A DNA stretch of 64,000 nt, taken from Actinorhabdospora filicis (lineage in GTDB: Bacteria; Actinomycetota; Actinomycetes; Mycobacteriales; Micromonosporaceae). The position numbers and the translations under genes are program-made. Of this stretch, positions 36,378-45,354 are shown in pieces. The stretch is from contig NZ_BSTX01000001.1 of the NCBI RefSeq assembly GCF_030269765.1, positions 724,106-788,105 of the forward strand, in the 5' to 3' direction. The first letter of the stretch is position 1; each line of letters opens with the position of its first letter. The notes beneath the pieces were generated by a model. It worked only from the letters and a program-made list of their open reading frames with translations. It was not told where the DNA came from and searched no databases.

Positions 36378-39300
36378 TCAGGCAATGCCGTACAGGTTCA
36401 GGCTGATCTGGCGGGTCTTCGTGCCGTGCGAGTCGACGGTGTCGATCCACAGGGACGGGGTGGTCCCGGCGCCCTTGGTGTTGTCCACCAGGGCGTACCA
36501 GACACCGCCGCGCTGGACGACCGGGACGGTGGTCCACGCGTAGTCCCCGATCGGCTTGTCGCCGTACGGGTCGATGGCCTCGTAGGTGACCTTGGCACTG
36601 AACGAGGTGATCGCGCCGGGGTCGTAGCCGTCCTGCCCGAGCATGGTCACCGCCACGGGGAACGCGGTGTCGGTGTTCGGGGCGAGGTTGTAGGCGTCGA
36701 CGGGGGCGTCGTAGTGCGGCAGCGCGATCGGCAGGGCCTGGACGGCGTCGCCCTTGGGCCGCTTGGAGGCGAACTCGAAGGACGTGATGGTGCCCAGCCC
36801 GAGCTCCCAGCCGCGCTTGGCGATGCGGTACTGGCCGACCTCGACGCGCAGGACGCAGTCGTCGGAGCCGACGTCGGTCTGCCGGGCCGGCCAGGCCGAC
36901 TCGTCGATCAGCTCGCCGTTCTTGTAGATCCGCATGCTGCCGATGTCGCCGAAGCCGCCGACGGCCTGGCGGCCGCTGGTGTCCTGCCAGGACTGGAAGG
37001 CGAAGCCCACCAGGGTGCCCTGGCGCTCGGCGACGCGCGAGGGCGTGCCGTCGGGGTTGCGGAACAGCGAGGTGGCGGTGGGCAGCTTGAACCAGTCGGT
37101 GGCGGTCTTCTCCCGGGCGCGGTAGGTGTGCGCGGCGTCGAACCACGTCTCGGAGAAGATCCGGGCCGTGGCTCCGATCGCCTGCCACGTCACGCCCGGG
37201 CTGTAGTAGGCCGTGCGGGTCAGCGGCGTGGTGACGGGGTTGCCGGAACCGGCGTAGATCGGGTCGAGGCCACCGGCGGGCAGCACCCGGGTCCACTCGT
37301 AGGCGCTGGACGCGGTGCGCTGCGCGTGGAAGTTCTCCGTCCGCGCGCCCAGGTCCCGGTCGCGGACGACGTGGGCCTGGTCGCGGCCCACGCGGCGGCT
37401 CTCGGTGAAGGCGAGGTTGTACACGTAGGAGCTGTCGGCCTCGGCAACCGCCGGGTCGGTGGCCCGGAAGTAGGTGCCGAAGTGGAACTCGCCCTCGCGG
37501 ACCTTGCCGGTGGGGCTGACGTAGAAGCGGCCGCCCTGCGCGAACAGCGAGCTCTGCACCGTCCAGCGGCCGAAGACGCGGTCCAGGGCGATGGAGCCGG
37601 TGCGGACCTGGAGCGGCTTGTCGCCGCCGGTGACGGTGACGGGCACGGCCTTGGCGGCGTCCAGGACGACGGTGGTGTCCTCGTCGTAGGTCGCCTCCGG
37701 GTCGCCGACGTAGGCGTAGTTGGCCGCGCCGGTGGCGTCGACGGTGCGGATGTAGGAGGTCACGAAGTACTTCCCGGCGCGCAGGCGCAGGGTGACGTCC
37801 TCGCCGGTCCAGTAGGCGACCGAGCGGGCGGGCTGGTGCATGTCGGTGATGTCGAGGTAGCCCGAGGTGGCCGCGGCGCCGTTGCGGTCGAGCGCCTTGA
37901 AGGTCACCGTGACGGTCTCCGGCTCCAGCCAGAAGCCGACGGAGGTGGTGACGCGGACGCCATGGCGGCCCTTGGCGACCAGCCGGGCGCCGATCTCGCC
38001 GTACTGCCCGTCCTTGAGGCCGCGCAGGTCGCCGCGGGCGGTGACGCCGACGGTGGCGGTGCCGTGCGCGGGGACGGTGACGTGGTTCCGGGTGAGGTCG
38101 AAGGCGCGCCCGTCGATGCGGCGGCCGTCGGCGCCGGTGGCGTCGGTGAGGTCCAGGTCGAGCTCCACCGCGCGGTCACCGGTGTTGGTGTAGGTGATCG
38201 TCTTGGTGGTCTTCTCGTCGCGCCCGTGCGGCCAGTCGTAGGTGGCGATCTGGACGGAGACGTCGCTGGTGACCGAGGCGTTCAGCGCGCCCGGCACCCA
38301 CATCTCACCGGCGCCCTGGTCGTAGATGGTGCCCTCGGTGTCCTTTTTGACCGAGGCCACCAGGGCGGCCTTGATCTGCTGCGCGGTCCAGTCCGGGTGG
38401 GCCTGGCGGATCAGCGCGGCGGCGCCCGCGACGTGCGGGGTGGCCATGGACGTGCCCGACATCGTCGTGTAGTTGACGCCCGCCGGGCTGCCGTTGGCCG
38501 CGCCGGCGATCGCCACGCCCGGCGCGGACAGGTCCGGCTTGAGGGCGTGCGAGCCGGGGACCGGGCCGCGGCTGGAGAAGTTCGCGGTGGCGCCCTCGGC
38601 GTCGACCGCGCCGACGGTCAGGACGCCCTCGACGCAGCCCGGCGAGGAGACGGTCTCGCGCATGCCGCTGTTGCCCGCGGCGATGACGAAGAGCGTCTTG
38701 CCCTGCGCGGTCAGCGCCCGGGTGGCCTCGGCCATCGGGTCGGTGCAGTCGGTGGGCTCGTTGGAGCCGAGGCTCATGTTGACCACGTCGGCGCCCTGCG
38801 CGACGGCCCACTCCATGCCCGCCACGATCCAGGAGGTCTGGCCGCCGCCGGGGCCGAGGACCTTCCCGATCAGCAGGCTGGTGTCGGGGGCCATGCCCTT
38901 CTTGGACGCGTCGGCCGCGCCGGTTCCGGCGATCGTGGAGGCGACGTGCGTGCCGTGCCCGGCGTCGTCGATCGCGCCCTCGCCGTCGCCGGTGAAGTCC
39001 TGGGCGGCCGCGACGCGCCCGGCCAGGTCGGGGTGGTTCGGGTCGTAGCCGGTGTCCAGGACGGCGACCTTCGTGCCAGCGCCGGTGTAACCGGAGCGCC
39101 ACAGCTCCGGCGCGCCGGTCTGCGCCACGCCGGTGGCGGGGTCGAGCCCGAAGCCGGTGACCTTGGCGTCCAGCCAGATCTTCGGGGTGGCCAGGGCCGA
39201 GCGGGAGGTGCCGCCGAAGAGCGTGCCGAGGGAGCCCTTGGCGACCGAGACGGCGGTGGCGTCGATGGACGACAGGTGCGCCCCGACGCTCACGCCGGTG

Positions 39301-39722
39301 AAGGCGCGGTTCTGCGGGAGCGAGCCCGACAGCAGCAGCGGGAGCGTCGCCGAGGAGGCGTCGTCGTAGCCCTGCCGGACCAGGCCGGTGACGTTGAACA
39401 GCGCCGGGTCGAGGCGGCCCTGGGCGAGCGCGGCCTCCGCGGCGACGGGGATGACGTAGAGGTCGGCGCCGTCGCGGCGGATGTAGTGGTCGGCGCCGGA
39501 TTCCAGCATCGCCGAGGCGGTGCCGTCGGCGGCGAAGGCGACCTGGACGCGGTCGCCGGTGATGAGGGTGACGGTGGCGGTGGACGTGGTGGCGGCGGAC
39601 TCGCCGAACAGCGCGGGGGCGTTGGCGCCGGCCGCTTGCGGCGTGGCCAGGAGGGTCGCGGCGGCGATCGCGGCGGCCGCCGCGGCCAGGCCGAGCCGGC
39701 GTCCTGGTGAGGCTGGGGGCAT
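36378..39722 (-). CDS. secreted S8 family (subtilisin-like) serine peptidase
   Basis: 1114 residues. The signal peptide (about 1-33, with a GRRLGLAAAA start that could use Sec or Tat) is followed by an inhibitor-like propeptide with TVTLITGDRVQVAF. The catalytic domain has the complete triad: Asp in VAVLDTGYD, His in GHGTHVASTIAG, oxyanion Asn in IAAGNSG, and Ser in GTSMATPHVAGAA. About 600 C-terminal residues form beta-rich modules of unknown role. DCVL-type cysteines are few, so structure is mainly beta-sandwich. Expected to degrade extracellular proteins. ATG start with GGAG 9 nt upstream. Monocistronic and ended by the hairpin at 36339-36365. Confidence 0.95.
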   Translation of the reverse strand: MPPASPGRRLGLAAAAAAIAAATLLATPQAAGANAPALFGESAATTSTATVTLITGDRVQVAFAADGTASAMLESGADHYIRRDGADLYVIPVAAEAALAQGRLDPALFNVTGLVRQGYDDASSATLPLLLSGSLPQNRAFTGVSVGAHLSSIDATAVSVAKGSLGTLFGGTSRSALATPKIWLDAKVTGFGLDPATGVAQTGAPELWRSGYTGAGTKVAVLDTGYDPNHPDLAGRVAAAQDFTGDGEGAIDDAGHGTHVASTIAGTGAADASKKGMAPDTSLLIGKVLGPGGGQTSWIVAGMEWAVAQGADVVNMSLGSNEPTDCTDPMAEATRALTAQGKTLFVIAAGNSGMRETVSSPGCVEGVLTVGAVDAEGATANFSSRGPVPGSHALKPDLSAPGVAIAGAANGSPAGVNYTTMSGTSMATPHVAGAAALIRQAHPDWTAQQIKAALVASVKKDTEGTIYDQGAGEMWVPGALNASVTSDVSVQIATYDWPHGRDEKTTKTITYTNTGDRAVELDLDLTDATGADGRRIDGRAFDLTRNHVTVPAHGTATVGVTARGDLRGLKDGQYGEIGARLVAKGRHGVRVTTSVGFWLEPETVTVTFKALDRNGAAATSGYLDITDMHQPARSVAYWTGEDVTLRLRAGKYFVTSYIRTVDATGAANYAYVGDPEATYDEDTTVVLDAAKAVPVTVTGGDKPLQVRTGSIALDRVFGRWTVQSSLFAQGGRFYVSPTGKVREGEFHFGTYFRATDPAVAEADSSYVYNLAFTESRRVGRDQAHVVRDRDLGARTENFHAQRTASSAYEWTRVLPAGGLDPIYAGSGNPVTTPLTRTAYYSPGVTWQAIGATARIFSETWFDAAHTYRAREKTATDWFKLPTATSLFRNPDGTPSRVAERQGTLVGFAFQSWQDTSGRQAVGGFGDIGSMRIYKNGELIDESAWPARQTDVGSDDCVLRVEVGQYRIAKRGWELGLGTITSFEFASKRPKGDAVQALPIALPHYDAPVDAYNLAPNTDTAFPVAVTMLGQDGYDPGAITSFSAKVTYEAIDPYGDKPIGDYAWTTVPVVQRGGVWYALVDNTKGAGTTPSLWIDTVDSHGTKTRQISLNLYGIA

Positions 39723-39848
39723 GGTGAGGGCTCCATGGTCGGACCCGTGGGGGTGGGTGTCGAATGATCACCCTGCCAGCCGTGAGGTTCGCCCAGAAGC
39801 GGTGTGGGCGGGCGGGAAACCGACGTGGCGAGTTCTCGACAGGGCGTG

Positions 39849-40238
39849 TCAGGAGCCCGCCCGGCGCGCCTCCACCTCGATCTCGATGCGCATCCGGGGG
39901 TCCGCCAGGCCGCACACCATCATGGTGGCGGCCGGGCGGACGTCCCCGAACGCTCGGCGGAGGGACGGCCAGCAGGGCTCGAAGTCCTCGCGGGCGGGCA
40001 GCAGGTAGCGGACGCGGACCACGTCGCGGAAGTCGCAGCCGGCCTGGGCGAGGGCGGCGGCGATGTTGTCCAGGCACTGCTCGGCCTGTTCGACCACGTC
40101 ATCGGCGATGGTCATGGTGGCGTAGTCGAAGCCGGTGGTGCCGGACACGTGGACGCGGGCGCCGTCCACGACCGCGCGGGCGTATCCGATCCGGTCCTCG
40201 AAGACCGATCCGCTGCTGATGGCACGTCTCTCCGTCAT
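39849..40238 (-). CDS. RidA family protein
   Basis: 129 residues of the RidA/YjgF/UK114 family, which deaminate reactive enamine/imine intermediates released by PLP enzymes. The core VHVSGTTGFDYATM, EQAEQCLDNIAAAL and the C-terminal PAATMMVCGLADPRMRIEIEVEA match the family. The active-site Arg of RidA proper cannot be identified with certainty (RVRYLL/MRIEIEV region). The ATG at 40238 (MTERRAIS) is chosen over an upstream extension. It is divergent from a LysR regulator that probably controls it. Confidence 0.88.
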   Translation of the reverse strand: MTERRAISSGSVFEDRIGYARAVVDGARVHVSGTTGFDYATMTIADDVVEQAEQCLDNIAAALAQAGCDFRDVVRVRYLLPAREDFEPCWPSLRRAFGDVRPAATMMVCGLADPRMRIEIEVEARRAGS

Positions 40239-40311
40239 GGACACGAATCTAGGTTCGACCCTGACCATATGTCCAATACTTCTCTTGCCATCGTCTGATA
40301 TCTATAGGCGT

Positions 40312-41205
40312 ATGGATCGTCCGGAGCTTCCGATCTCCCAGCTGCACGCCTTCACCGTGCTCGCCGAGGAACTGCACTTCGGCCGGGCGGCGGCGCGGCT
40401 GGGCATCGCGCAGCCGCCGCTGAGTCAGCAGATCCGGCGGCTGGAGACGACGGTGGGGCACCGGCTGCTCAGCCGCGACTCGGGGCGGGTGGCGCTGACT
40501 CCGGCCGGGCGGGAGTTGCTCCCGGTCGCGCGGCGCGTCCTGGGCGGGCTGGCCGACGGCCTGGCGGCGGCCCGGGCGGTGGGTGAGGGGCGGGCGGGAC
40601 GGCTGCGGATCGGCTTCGCCGCGTCGCTGGCGCTGACGGTGCTGCCGGGTCTGCTGCGGGAATTCCGCGACCGGTACCCCGGCGTGCTCCTGGACATCGC
40701 CGAGATGACCACCGGGCCGCAGCTGGACGCGCTGCGCGAGGGGAGCATCGACGTGGGCCTGCTGCGGGAACCGCCCGGCGGCCTGACGGACCTGCTGTTC
40801 GCCACCGTCGACGAGGAACGCTTCGTGGCGGTGCTGCCGTCGTCGCATCCGCTGGCCGCCCGGTCCTCGGTGCCGATGGAGGCGCTGGCCGCGGAGGGTT
40901 TCGTGCTGCTGCCCCGGGACCAGGGCCCGGGGCTCTTCGACCGGATCGCCGGGCTGTGCGCGGCGGCCGGTTTCACGATGCGGGTCTCGCAGCACGCGGT
41001 GGAGTGGCTGACGGTGTGCGCGCTGGTCGGGGCCGGGCTGGGGGTGTCGGTGGCCCCGGCGGGCATCGAGCGCGTCCGGCTGGACGGGGTGGCGTTCCGG
41101 GCGGTCGAGCCGACCGCCCGGACGCGCGTGGCCGTGGCCTGGCGCGCCGGGGACGAAAATCCGCTGGTGGCGCGCCTGCTGTCGGCGGTCGGTCCTACTC
41201 GGTGA
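40312..41205 (+). CDS. LysR-family transcriptional regulator
   Basis: 297 residues. N-terminal winged helix (LHAFTVLAEELHFGRAAARLGIAQPPLSQQIRRLE), then a periplasmic-binding-protein-like effector domain (LRIGFAASLALTVLPGLL). The ATG follows TCTATAGGCGT closely and has no clear ribosome site. LysR proteins typically bind a divergent promoter, so the target is likely the RidA gene. Its 3' end overlaps the convergent 3-hydroxyacyl-CoA dehydrogenase gene by 11 bp. Confidence 0.94.
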   Translation: MDRPELPISQLHAFTVLAEELHFGRAAARLGIAQPPLSQQIRRLETTVGHRLLSRDSGRVALTPAGRELLPVARRVLGGLADGLAAARAVGEGRAGRLRIGFAASLALTVLPGLLREFRDRYPGVLLDIAEMTTGPQLDALREGSIDVGLLREPPGGLTDLLFATVDEERFVAVLPSSHPLAARSSVPMEALAAEGFVLLPRDQGPGLFDRIAGLCAAAGFTMRVSQHAVEWLTVCALVGAGLGVSVAPAGIERVRLDGVAFRAVEPTARTRVAVAWRAGDENPLVARLLSAVGPTR

Positions 41206-42217
41206 GGATGCCGCGCGGGTAGCCGCAGCCGAGGTTCATCGCGGTGTCGATGTCCTCGGCGGAGGCGTAGCCGGAGGCGATCATCTCGCGCGCGTCGGCG
41301 CGGTGCGGGGCGAGCAACTGCGCGGCGAGGGAGGCGGCGCGGACCTCGTCCAGCTCGGCGGGCACGACGGGCGAGGAGTGGTCGTAGTAGCCGCGGCCGG
41401 TCTTGCGGCCGAGGTGCCCGGCGGCGGCCAGGTCGCGCAGCGACTTCGCGGCGGCGTAGCGGTCCAATTCGCCGTCGCGGTGGTAGATGGTGTCCAGGAT
41501 CTGCACCGAGGTGTCCAGGCCGATGACGTCGAGGAGCGTGATCGGGCCCATGGGCAGCCCGGCGAGGGTCATCGCGGCGTCGAGCTCGGGGCCGGTGGCC
41601 TCACCGGCGTCCACCATGGACACCGCCTGGTTGAGGTAGCCGAACAGCAGCCGGTTGACGATGAAGCCGGGCTTGTCGCCGCACACCACCGGCGTCTTGC
41701 CGAGCTCGGCGGCCAGCTCGCGGATGATCGCGGTGGTCTGGTTGGCGGTGTGAGGGGTCGTGACGATCTCGATGAGCCGCATGACCGGCGCCGGGTTGAA
41801 GAAGTGCAGGCCGAGGACCTGGAGGGGACGCCCGGTGCCCTCGGCGATCTCGGTGACCGAGAGCGAGCTGGTGTTGGTCGCCAGGATCGCCGACGGCTTG
41901 CAGATGCCGTCCAGGCGCGCGAACAGCTCGTGCTTGATGTCGATGCGCTCGGGGACGGCCTCGACGACGACGTCAGCCCCGGCCAGGGCGCCGAAGTCGG
42001 TGGTGAGGGTGATGCGGGCGTGCAGCGCCTCGGCGTCGGCCTCGGTCAGCTTGCCGCGCGCGACGGCCTTCCCGGTGGACTTGCGGAGGTGCTCCTCGCC
42101 CCGCGCGCGGGCCGGCTCGTCGATCTCGACGCCGATCACGTCCAGTCCGCTCTTGGCGAAGACCTCGACGATTCCCGCGCCCATCGTGCCGAGCCCGACG
42201 ACTCCTACCTGACGCAC
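41195..42217 (-). CDS. 3-hydroxyacyl-CoA dehydrogenase family protein
   Basis: NAD(H)-dependent 3-hydroxybutyryl/3-hydroxyacyl-CoA dehydrogenase, 340 residues. Rossmann GVVGLGTMGAGIVEVFAKSG binds the cofactor. ATNTSSLSVTEIA contains the conserved Ser, and GLHFFNPAPVMRLIEIV carries the catalytic His and Asn neighbourhood. DKPGFIVNRLLFGYLNQAV and MTLAGLPMGPITLLDVIGLD complete the signature. A C-terminal second helical repeat (CGYPRGIL) is present. It acts in fatty-acid beta-oxidation or in butyryl-/hydroxybutyryl-CoA metabolism. GTG start with GAGGAGG 7 nt upstream. Separated from the divergent aldehyde dehydrogenase by about 160 bp. Confidence 0.93.
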   Translation of the reverse strand: MRQVGVVGLGTMGAGIVEVFAKSGLDVIGVEIDEPARARGEEHLRKSTGKAVARGKLTEADAEALHARITLTTDFGALAGADVVVEAVPERIDIKHELFARLDGICKPSAILATNTSSLSVTEIAEGTGRPLQVLGLHFFNPAPVMRLIEIVTTPHTANQTTAIIRELAAELGKTPVVCGDKPGFIVNRLLFGYLNQAVSMVDAGEATGPELDAAMTLAGLPMGPITLLDVIGLDTSVQILDTIYHRDGELDRYAAAKSLRDLAAAGHLGRKTGRGYYDHSSPVVPAELDEVRAASLAAQLLAPHRADAREMIASGYASAEDIDTAMNLGCGYPRGILTE

Positions 42218-42342
42218 CGCAACCTCCTCGTTGACCGCTGCTCCTGGGATACCGCTGCGGCCGAGTCTGCCAGGTTCCCGCCCGCGCGCGGCGCGCGACG
42301 GCATCCTATGCCCCGGGTCACAACCGGCCGGTAACTTCCCCC

Positions 42343-42371
42343 TTGAGCGCGGCTCACCGCGGCCCTACGCT
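42343..42371 (+). promoter_or_regulatory. leaderless sigma-A-like promoter of the aldehyde dehydrogenase
   Basis: TTGAGC (42343-42348), a 17-bp spacer and TACGCT (42366-42371) match a housekeeping promoter. Expected initiation coincides with the ATG at 42379, which also lacks a ribosome-binding site, so the mRNA should be leaderless. Confidence 0.65.
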
Positions 42372-42378
42372 CAGTGTC

Positions 42379-43863
42379 ATGAGCAGTGACCCCGCCCCCC
42401 AGGTCATCGACGACCGGCTCGTCTCCCTCTCCCCCGCCGACGGCTCCCAGGTCGCCGTGTTCGACGTGGCCGGACCCGAGGAGGTCGCCGCCGCCGTCAA
42501 GGTGGCCCGCGAGACGCAGGCGTGGTGGTGGGAGCAGGGCATCGCCGGGCGCAGGCGGTACCTGCTGAAGGTGCGGTCCCTGGTCGCCGAGCGGATGCCG
42601 GAGCTGCTGGACCTGATGCGCGCCGAGACCGGCAAGACCCCCAGCGACGCGCGCACCGAGGTCGCCACCGCGCTGGAGCACCTGAACTGGGCCCCCAAGC
42701 ACGCCCGCCGCGTCCTGGGACCCCGGCGGGTGCGGACGAGCCTGGTGCTCATCGACCATTCCGCGCACCTGGAGTACCGCCCCTACGGCGTGGTCGGGGT
42801 GATCGGGCCGTGGAACTACCCGGTCCTGACGCCCATGGGGTCCATCGTGTACGCCCTGGCGGCGGGCAACACCGTGGTCTTCAAGCCCAGCGAGTACACC
42901 CCCGCCGTCGGGCAGTGGCTGGCCGACGCGGTCACCGAGGTCGTGGGGCGGCCCGTCCTCCAGGCCGTGCAGGGCTTCGGCGCGACCGGCGCGGCCCTGT
43001 GCGCCGCCGATGTCGACAAGCTCGCCTTCACCGGGTCCACCGCCACCGCGAAGAAGGTCTACGCGGCCTGCGCGGAGGCGATGACGCCGGTGGTGCTGGA
43101 GTGCGGCGGCAAGGACGCGCTCATCATCGACCGCGACGCCGACGTGGCCGCCGCCGCCGACTTCGCCCTCTGGGGCGGGCTGTTCAACGCCGGGCAGACC
43201 TGCATCGGCATCGAGCGCGTCTACGTCCACACCGAGGTCGCCGACCGGTTCCTGGCCCGCCTGGTGGAACGCGCGGGCGCGCTGCGCGTCGGCGCCGAAC
43301 CCGACTCCCAGGTCGGGCCGATCACCATGCCCCGCCAGCTGGACGTGATCGCCGCGCACCTCGCCGACGCCGCCGAGCGCGGCGCGACCTTCGCGCTGGG
43401 CGGGACCGACTCAGTCCGGCCGCCCTACGTCCACCCCACGATCATCGTGGACGCGCCGGAGGACTCCCGGGCGGTGCGCGAGGAGACCTTCGGGCCCGTG
43501 CTCGTCGTCAACCGGGTGGCCAGCGCCGACGAGGCCCTCACGCGCGCCAACGCGCTCCCCTACGGACTCGGCGGCGCGGTCTTCGCGCGCGCCGACGGGA
43601 TGCGCATCGCGCGCGGCATGCGCTCGGGCATGACCACCGTCAACTCCGCGCTGGCCTTCGCGGGCATGCCGCGGCTGCCCTTCGGCGGCGTCGGCGAGTC
43701 GGGCTTCGGGCGCATCCACGGCGATGACGGGCTCCGCGAGTTCGCCTACGCCAAGTCCATCGCGCGCCGGCGGCTGCGGCAGCTGTTCCCGCTGCTGTCC
43801 TTCGACCGCGCCGAGAAGCACAACCGGCTCATCGACCGGCTGATGCGCGTCCGGCACCGCTGA
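42379..43863 (+). CDS. aldehyde dehydrogenase
   Basis: NAD(P)-dependent aldehyde dehydrogenase, 494 residues. GPWNYPVLTPMGSIVYALAAGNTVVFKPSEYTP forms the cofactor site. FTGSTATAKKV follows, VLECGGKDALII carries the general-base Glu, and NAGQTCIGIERVYV contains the catalytic Cys. REETFGPVL and PFGGVGESGFGRIHG complete the pattern. The C-terminal extension (RRRLRQLFPLLSFDRAEKHNRLIDRL) resembles fatty-aldehyde or succinate-semialdehyde-like members; the exact substrate is not determined. A leaderless promoter precedes the ATG. Confidence 0.93.
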   Translation: MSSDPAPQVIDDRLVSLSPADGSQVAVFDVAGPEEVAAAVKVARETQAWWWEQGIAGRRRYLLKVRSLVAERMPELLDLMRAETGKTPSDARTEVATALEHLNWAPKHARRVLGPRRVRTSLVLIDHSAHLEYRPYGVVGVIGPWNYPVLTPMGSIVYALAAGNTVVFKPSEYTPAVGQWLADAVTEVVGRPVLQAVQGFGATGAALCAADVDKLAFTGSTATAKKVYAACAEAMTPVVLECGGKDALIIDRDADVAAAADFALWGGLFNAGQTCIGIERVYVHTEVADRFLARLVERAGALRVGAEPDSQVGPITMPRQLDVIAAHLADAAERGATFALGGTDSVRPPYVHPTIIVDAPEDSRAVREETFGPVLVVNRVASADEALTRANALPYGLGGAVFARADGMRIARGMRSGMTTVNSALAFAGMPRLPFGGVGESGFGRIHGDDGLREFAYAKSIARRRLRQLFPLLSFDRAEKHNRLIDRLMRVRHR

Positions 43864-43913
43864 CCGTCCGTCGTACACCTCTGAAGCCGTTTCGGCGGAA
43901 GGAGGCGTACTCG

Positions 43914-44392
43914 ATGCGTTCCAACCTGTCCCGCTCCCTCGCGGTCGCGGCCGCTGGGGCCTCGTCCCGGCGGCGTTCGTCGACTTCAGCCCCGGGTGGG
44001 CGCCCACCGACTACGCGCTCTTCGGGTTCACCGGGCGCGCGCCCGCCGGGAGCGCCCTGGCGTCCCTTGCCGCGCCACTGTTCCTGGCCGCGATCGCGGC
44101 CGGGCTGTCGGTGCTGCTGCGTTCGCGCCGCGCCGCCCGCTTCGGCGCCTACACCGCCGCCGGAGTCGTCGTCCACTGGTTCCTGCTGGCGCCCCTCCAC
44201 CACGGCGACTTCCCGTCGTCCCTGGGACCCGGCGCCTGGCTGACCCTGGCGTGCGCGGGCGCGCTCGGGCTGGCGTCCCTCTTCCACGACCCCGCCACCA
44301 CCATGGGGCCGATCGCGGCCGCCGAGCTGAGCGACGCGCGCCAGCGCGGCTCGGTCGCGTACATGATGTCGCAGACGCCCCCGCGCAAGTAG
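43914..44392 (+). pseudogene. frameshifted small membrane protein
   Basis: Starts at ATG 43914 with AAGGAGG 7 nt upstream and encodes MRSNLSRSLAVAAA, then loses the frame. The continuing protein-like sequence (WGLVPAAFVDFSPGW, then three more hydrophobic helices, ending YMMSQTPPRK) is in the +2 frame from about 43955 to the TAG at 44392. No usable start codon exists in that second frame before GTG 44111. Restoring one missing base near 43954-43955 would give a single protein of about 159 residues with four TM helices. Either a real inactivating deletion or a sequencing error; no family is recognised. A 10-bp hairpin follows at 44397-44428. Confidence 0.72.
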
Positions 44393-44396
44393 ACCT

Positions 44397-44428
44397 GGCG
44401 GTTTCCCGACTCACGTCCGGAAACCGCC
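44397..44428 (+). terminator. 10-bp hairpin
   Basis: GGCGGTTTCC and GGAAACCGCC flank a 12-nt loop, directly after the TAG of the frameshifted gene and before the secreted-protein cluster. Confidence 0.65.
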
Positions 44429-44481
44429 TCCCCCGCGCGGCTCCCCCGCCAAGATCAGGAGGAACCGCAAAGGGGGGACCC

Positions 44482-44922
44482 ATGCGCATGCGCACCGCCG
44501 CCGCGACCATCGCGGCCCTCGCCGCCGTCCTCGCTCCCGCGCAGGCCCACGCCGGGCAGCCGTGGGGGTGCTACGGCACGCCGATCGCGACCTACGCCGT
44601 CGCCGACGCGTCCGGCACCGTCCGGGGCGACCTCGGGATCTACGCCGCGCCCGACGGCACCAAATGCGCCGTCCTGGCCGCCGCCGATCCCGACACCGGC
44701 CACGGGGAGTACTTCGTGGCCATGGCGGTGTGCGCCGAAACGCGCCCGGGCACGGCCTGCACACAGGTCGAGTACACCCACCGGTGGACCTACGCCAACT
44801 ACGGCGACACCGCGCCGCTGCCCGCCGCGGGCCACTGCGTGCGCGTCTGGGGCTACCTCGCCCTCGGCGACGGCACCTACGCCGAAGGCATCGGCGATCC
44901 CCCCGTCAACGCGTGCGACTAG
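44482..44922 (+). CDS. small secreted Cys-containing protein
   Basis: 146 residues with a Sec signal peptide (about 1-24, ending AHAG). The mature part has six cysteines in a pattern similar to the next gene: WGC near the start, TKCAVLAAADPDTG, MAVCAETRPGTACT, GHCVRVWGY and a C-terminal NACD. The repeated spacing suggests three disulphides. No enzyme motif seen. AAGGGGGGA precedes the ATG. Two further secreted proteins follow within 10 and 2 nt, so the three form one operon. Function unknown. Confidence 0.72.
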   Translation: MRMRTAAATIAALAAVLAPAQAHAGQPWGCYGTPIATYAVADASGTVRGDLGIYAAPDGTKCAVLAAADPDTGHGEYFVAMAVCAETRPGTACTQVEYTHRWTYANYGDTAPLPAAGHCVRVWGYLALGDGTYAEGIGDPPVNACD

Positions 44923-44930
44923 GAGTCTCC

Positions 44931-45353
44931 ATGAGCTTTCGGATCCTGACCACCGCCGTCCTCGCCGGCGGTCTGCTCACCGTGGCCGCGCCCGCCTCGG
45001 CGGGACCCGGCCCGACGCCCTGCATCGGCACCGAGCTGCAGAGCGTCCCCGTCACCACCGCCAAAGGCGCGCGCCTCGGGTGGCTCACCGTCGTCCAGAC
45101 CGAGGACGGCAAATGCGCCGTCACCACCACCGAGGCCCGCGACGCCCACCTCAACGCCTTCATCGCCGTCTGCGCGACGCCCGCCGAGCCGTGCGAGGTC
45201 ATCGCACAGGACGACGCCTACGGCTCCGGCAACAGCGTGGAGACCGTCCCGCTGCCCGCCGCCGGGCTCTGTGTGGCCGCGACCGCGTCCATCACCATCG
45301 GCCACGGCCCGACCGTGGCCTTCGGCCACACCGACATCGGGAACTGTGAGTGA
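44931..45353 (+). CDS. small secreted protein, paralogue of the preceding gene
   Basis: 140 residues with a Sec signal peptide (about 1-24, ending APASAGP). The mature domain parallels the preceding protein: PCIGTELQSVPV, then GWLTVVQTEDGKCAVTTTEA, FIAVCATPAEPCE, PLPAAGLCVAATAS and NCE at the end. Cysteine positions correspond one to one. The pair probably arose by tandem duplication. It ends one base before the start of an I36-type inhibitor gene, which hints at a shared extracellular role. Confidence 0.72.
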   Translation: MSFRILTTAVLAGGLLTVAAPASAGPGPTPCIGTELQSVPVTTAKGARLGWLTVVQTEDGKCAVTTTEARDAHLNAFIAVCATPAEPCEVIAQDDAYGSGNSVETVPLPAAGLCVAATASITIGHGPTVAFGHTDIGNCE

Positions 45354-45354
45354 G

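Noticed and set aside
36279-39710. 1143-residue plus-strand ORF opposite the subtilisin
   Set aside because: High-GC antisense open frame with only Gly/Ala/Val/Arg composition; the minus-strand gene has the full catalytic triad and signal peptide.
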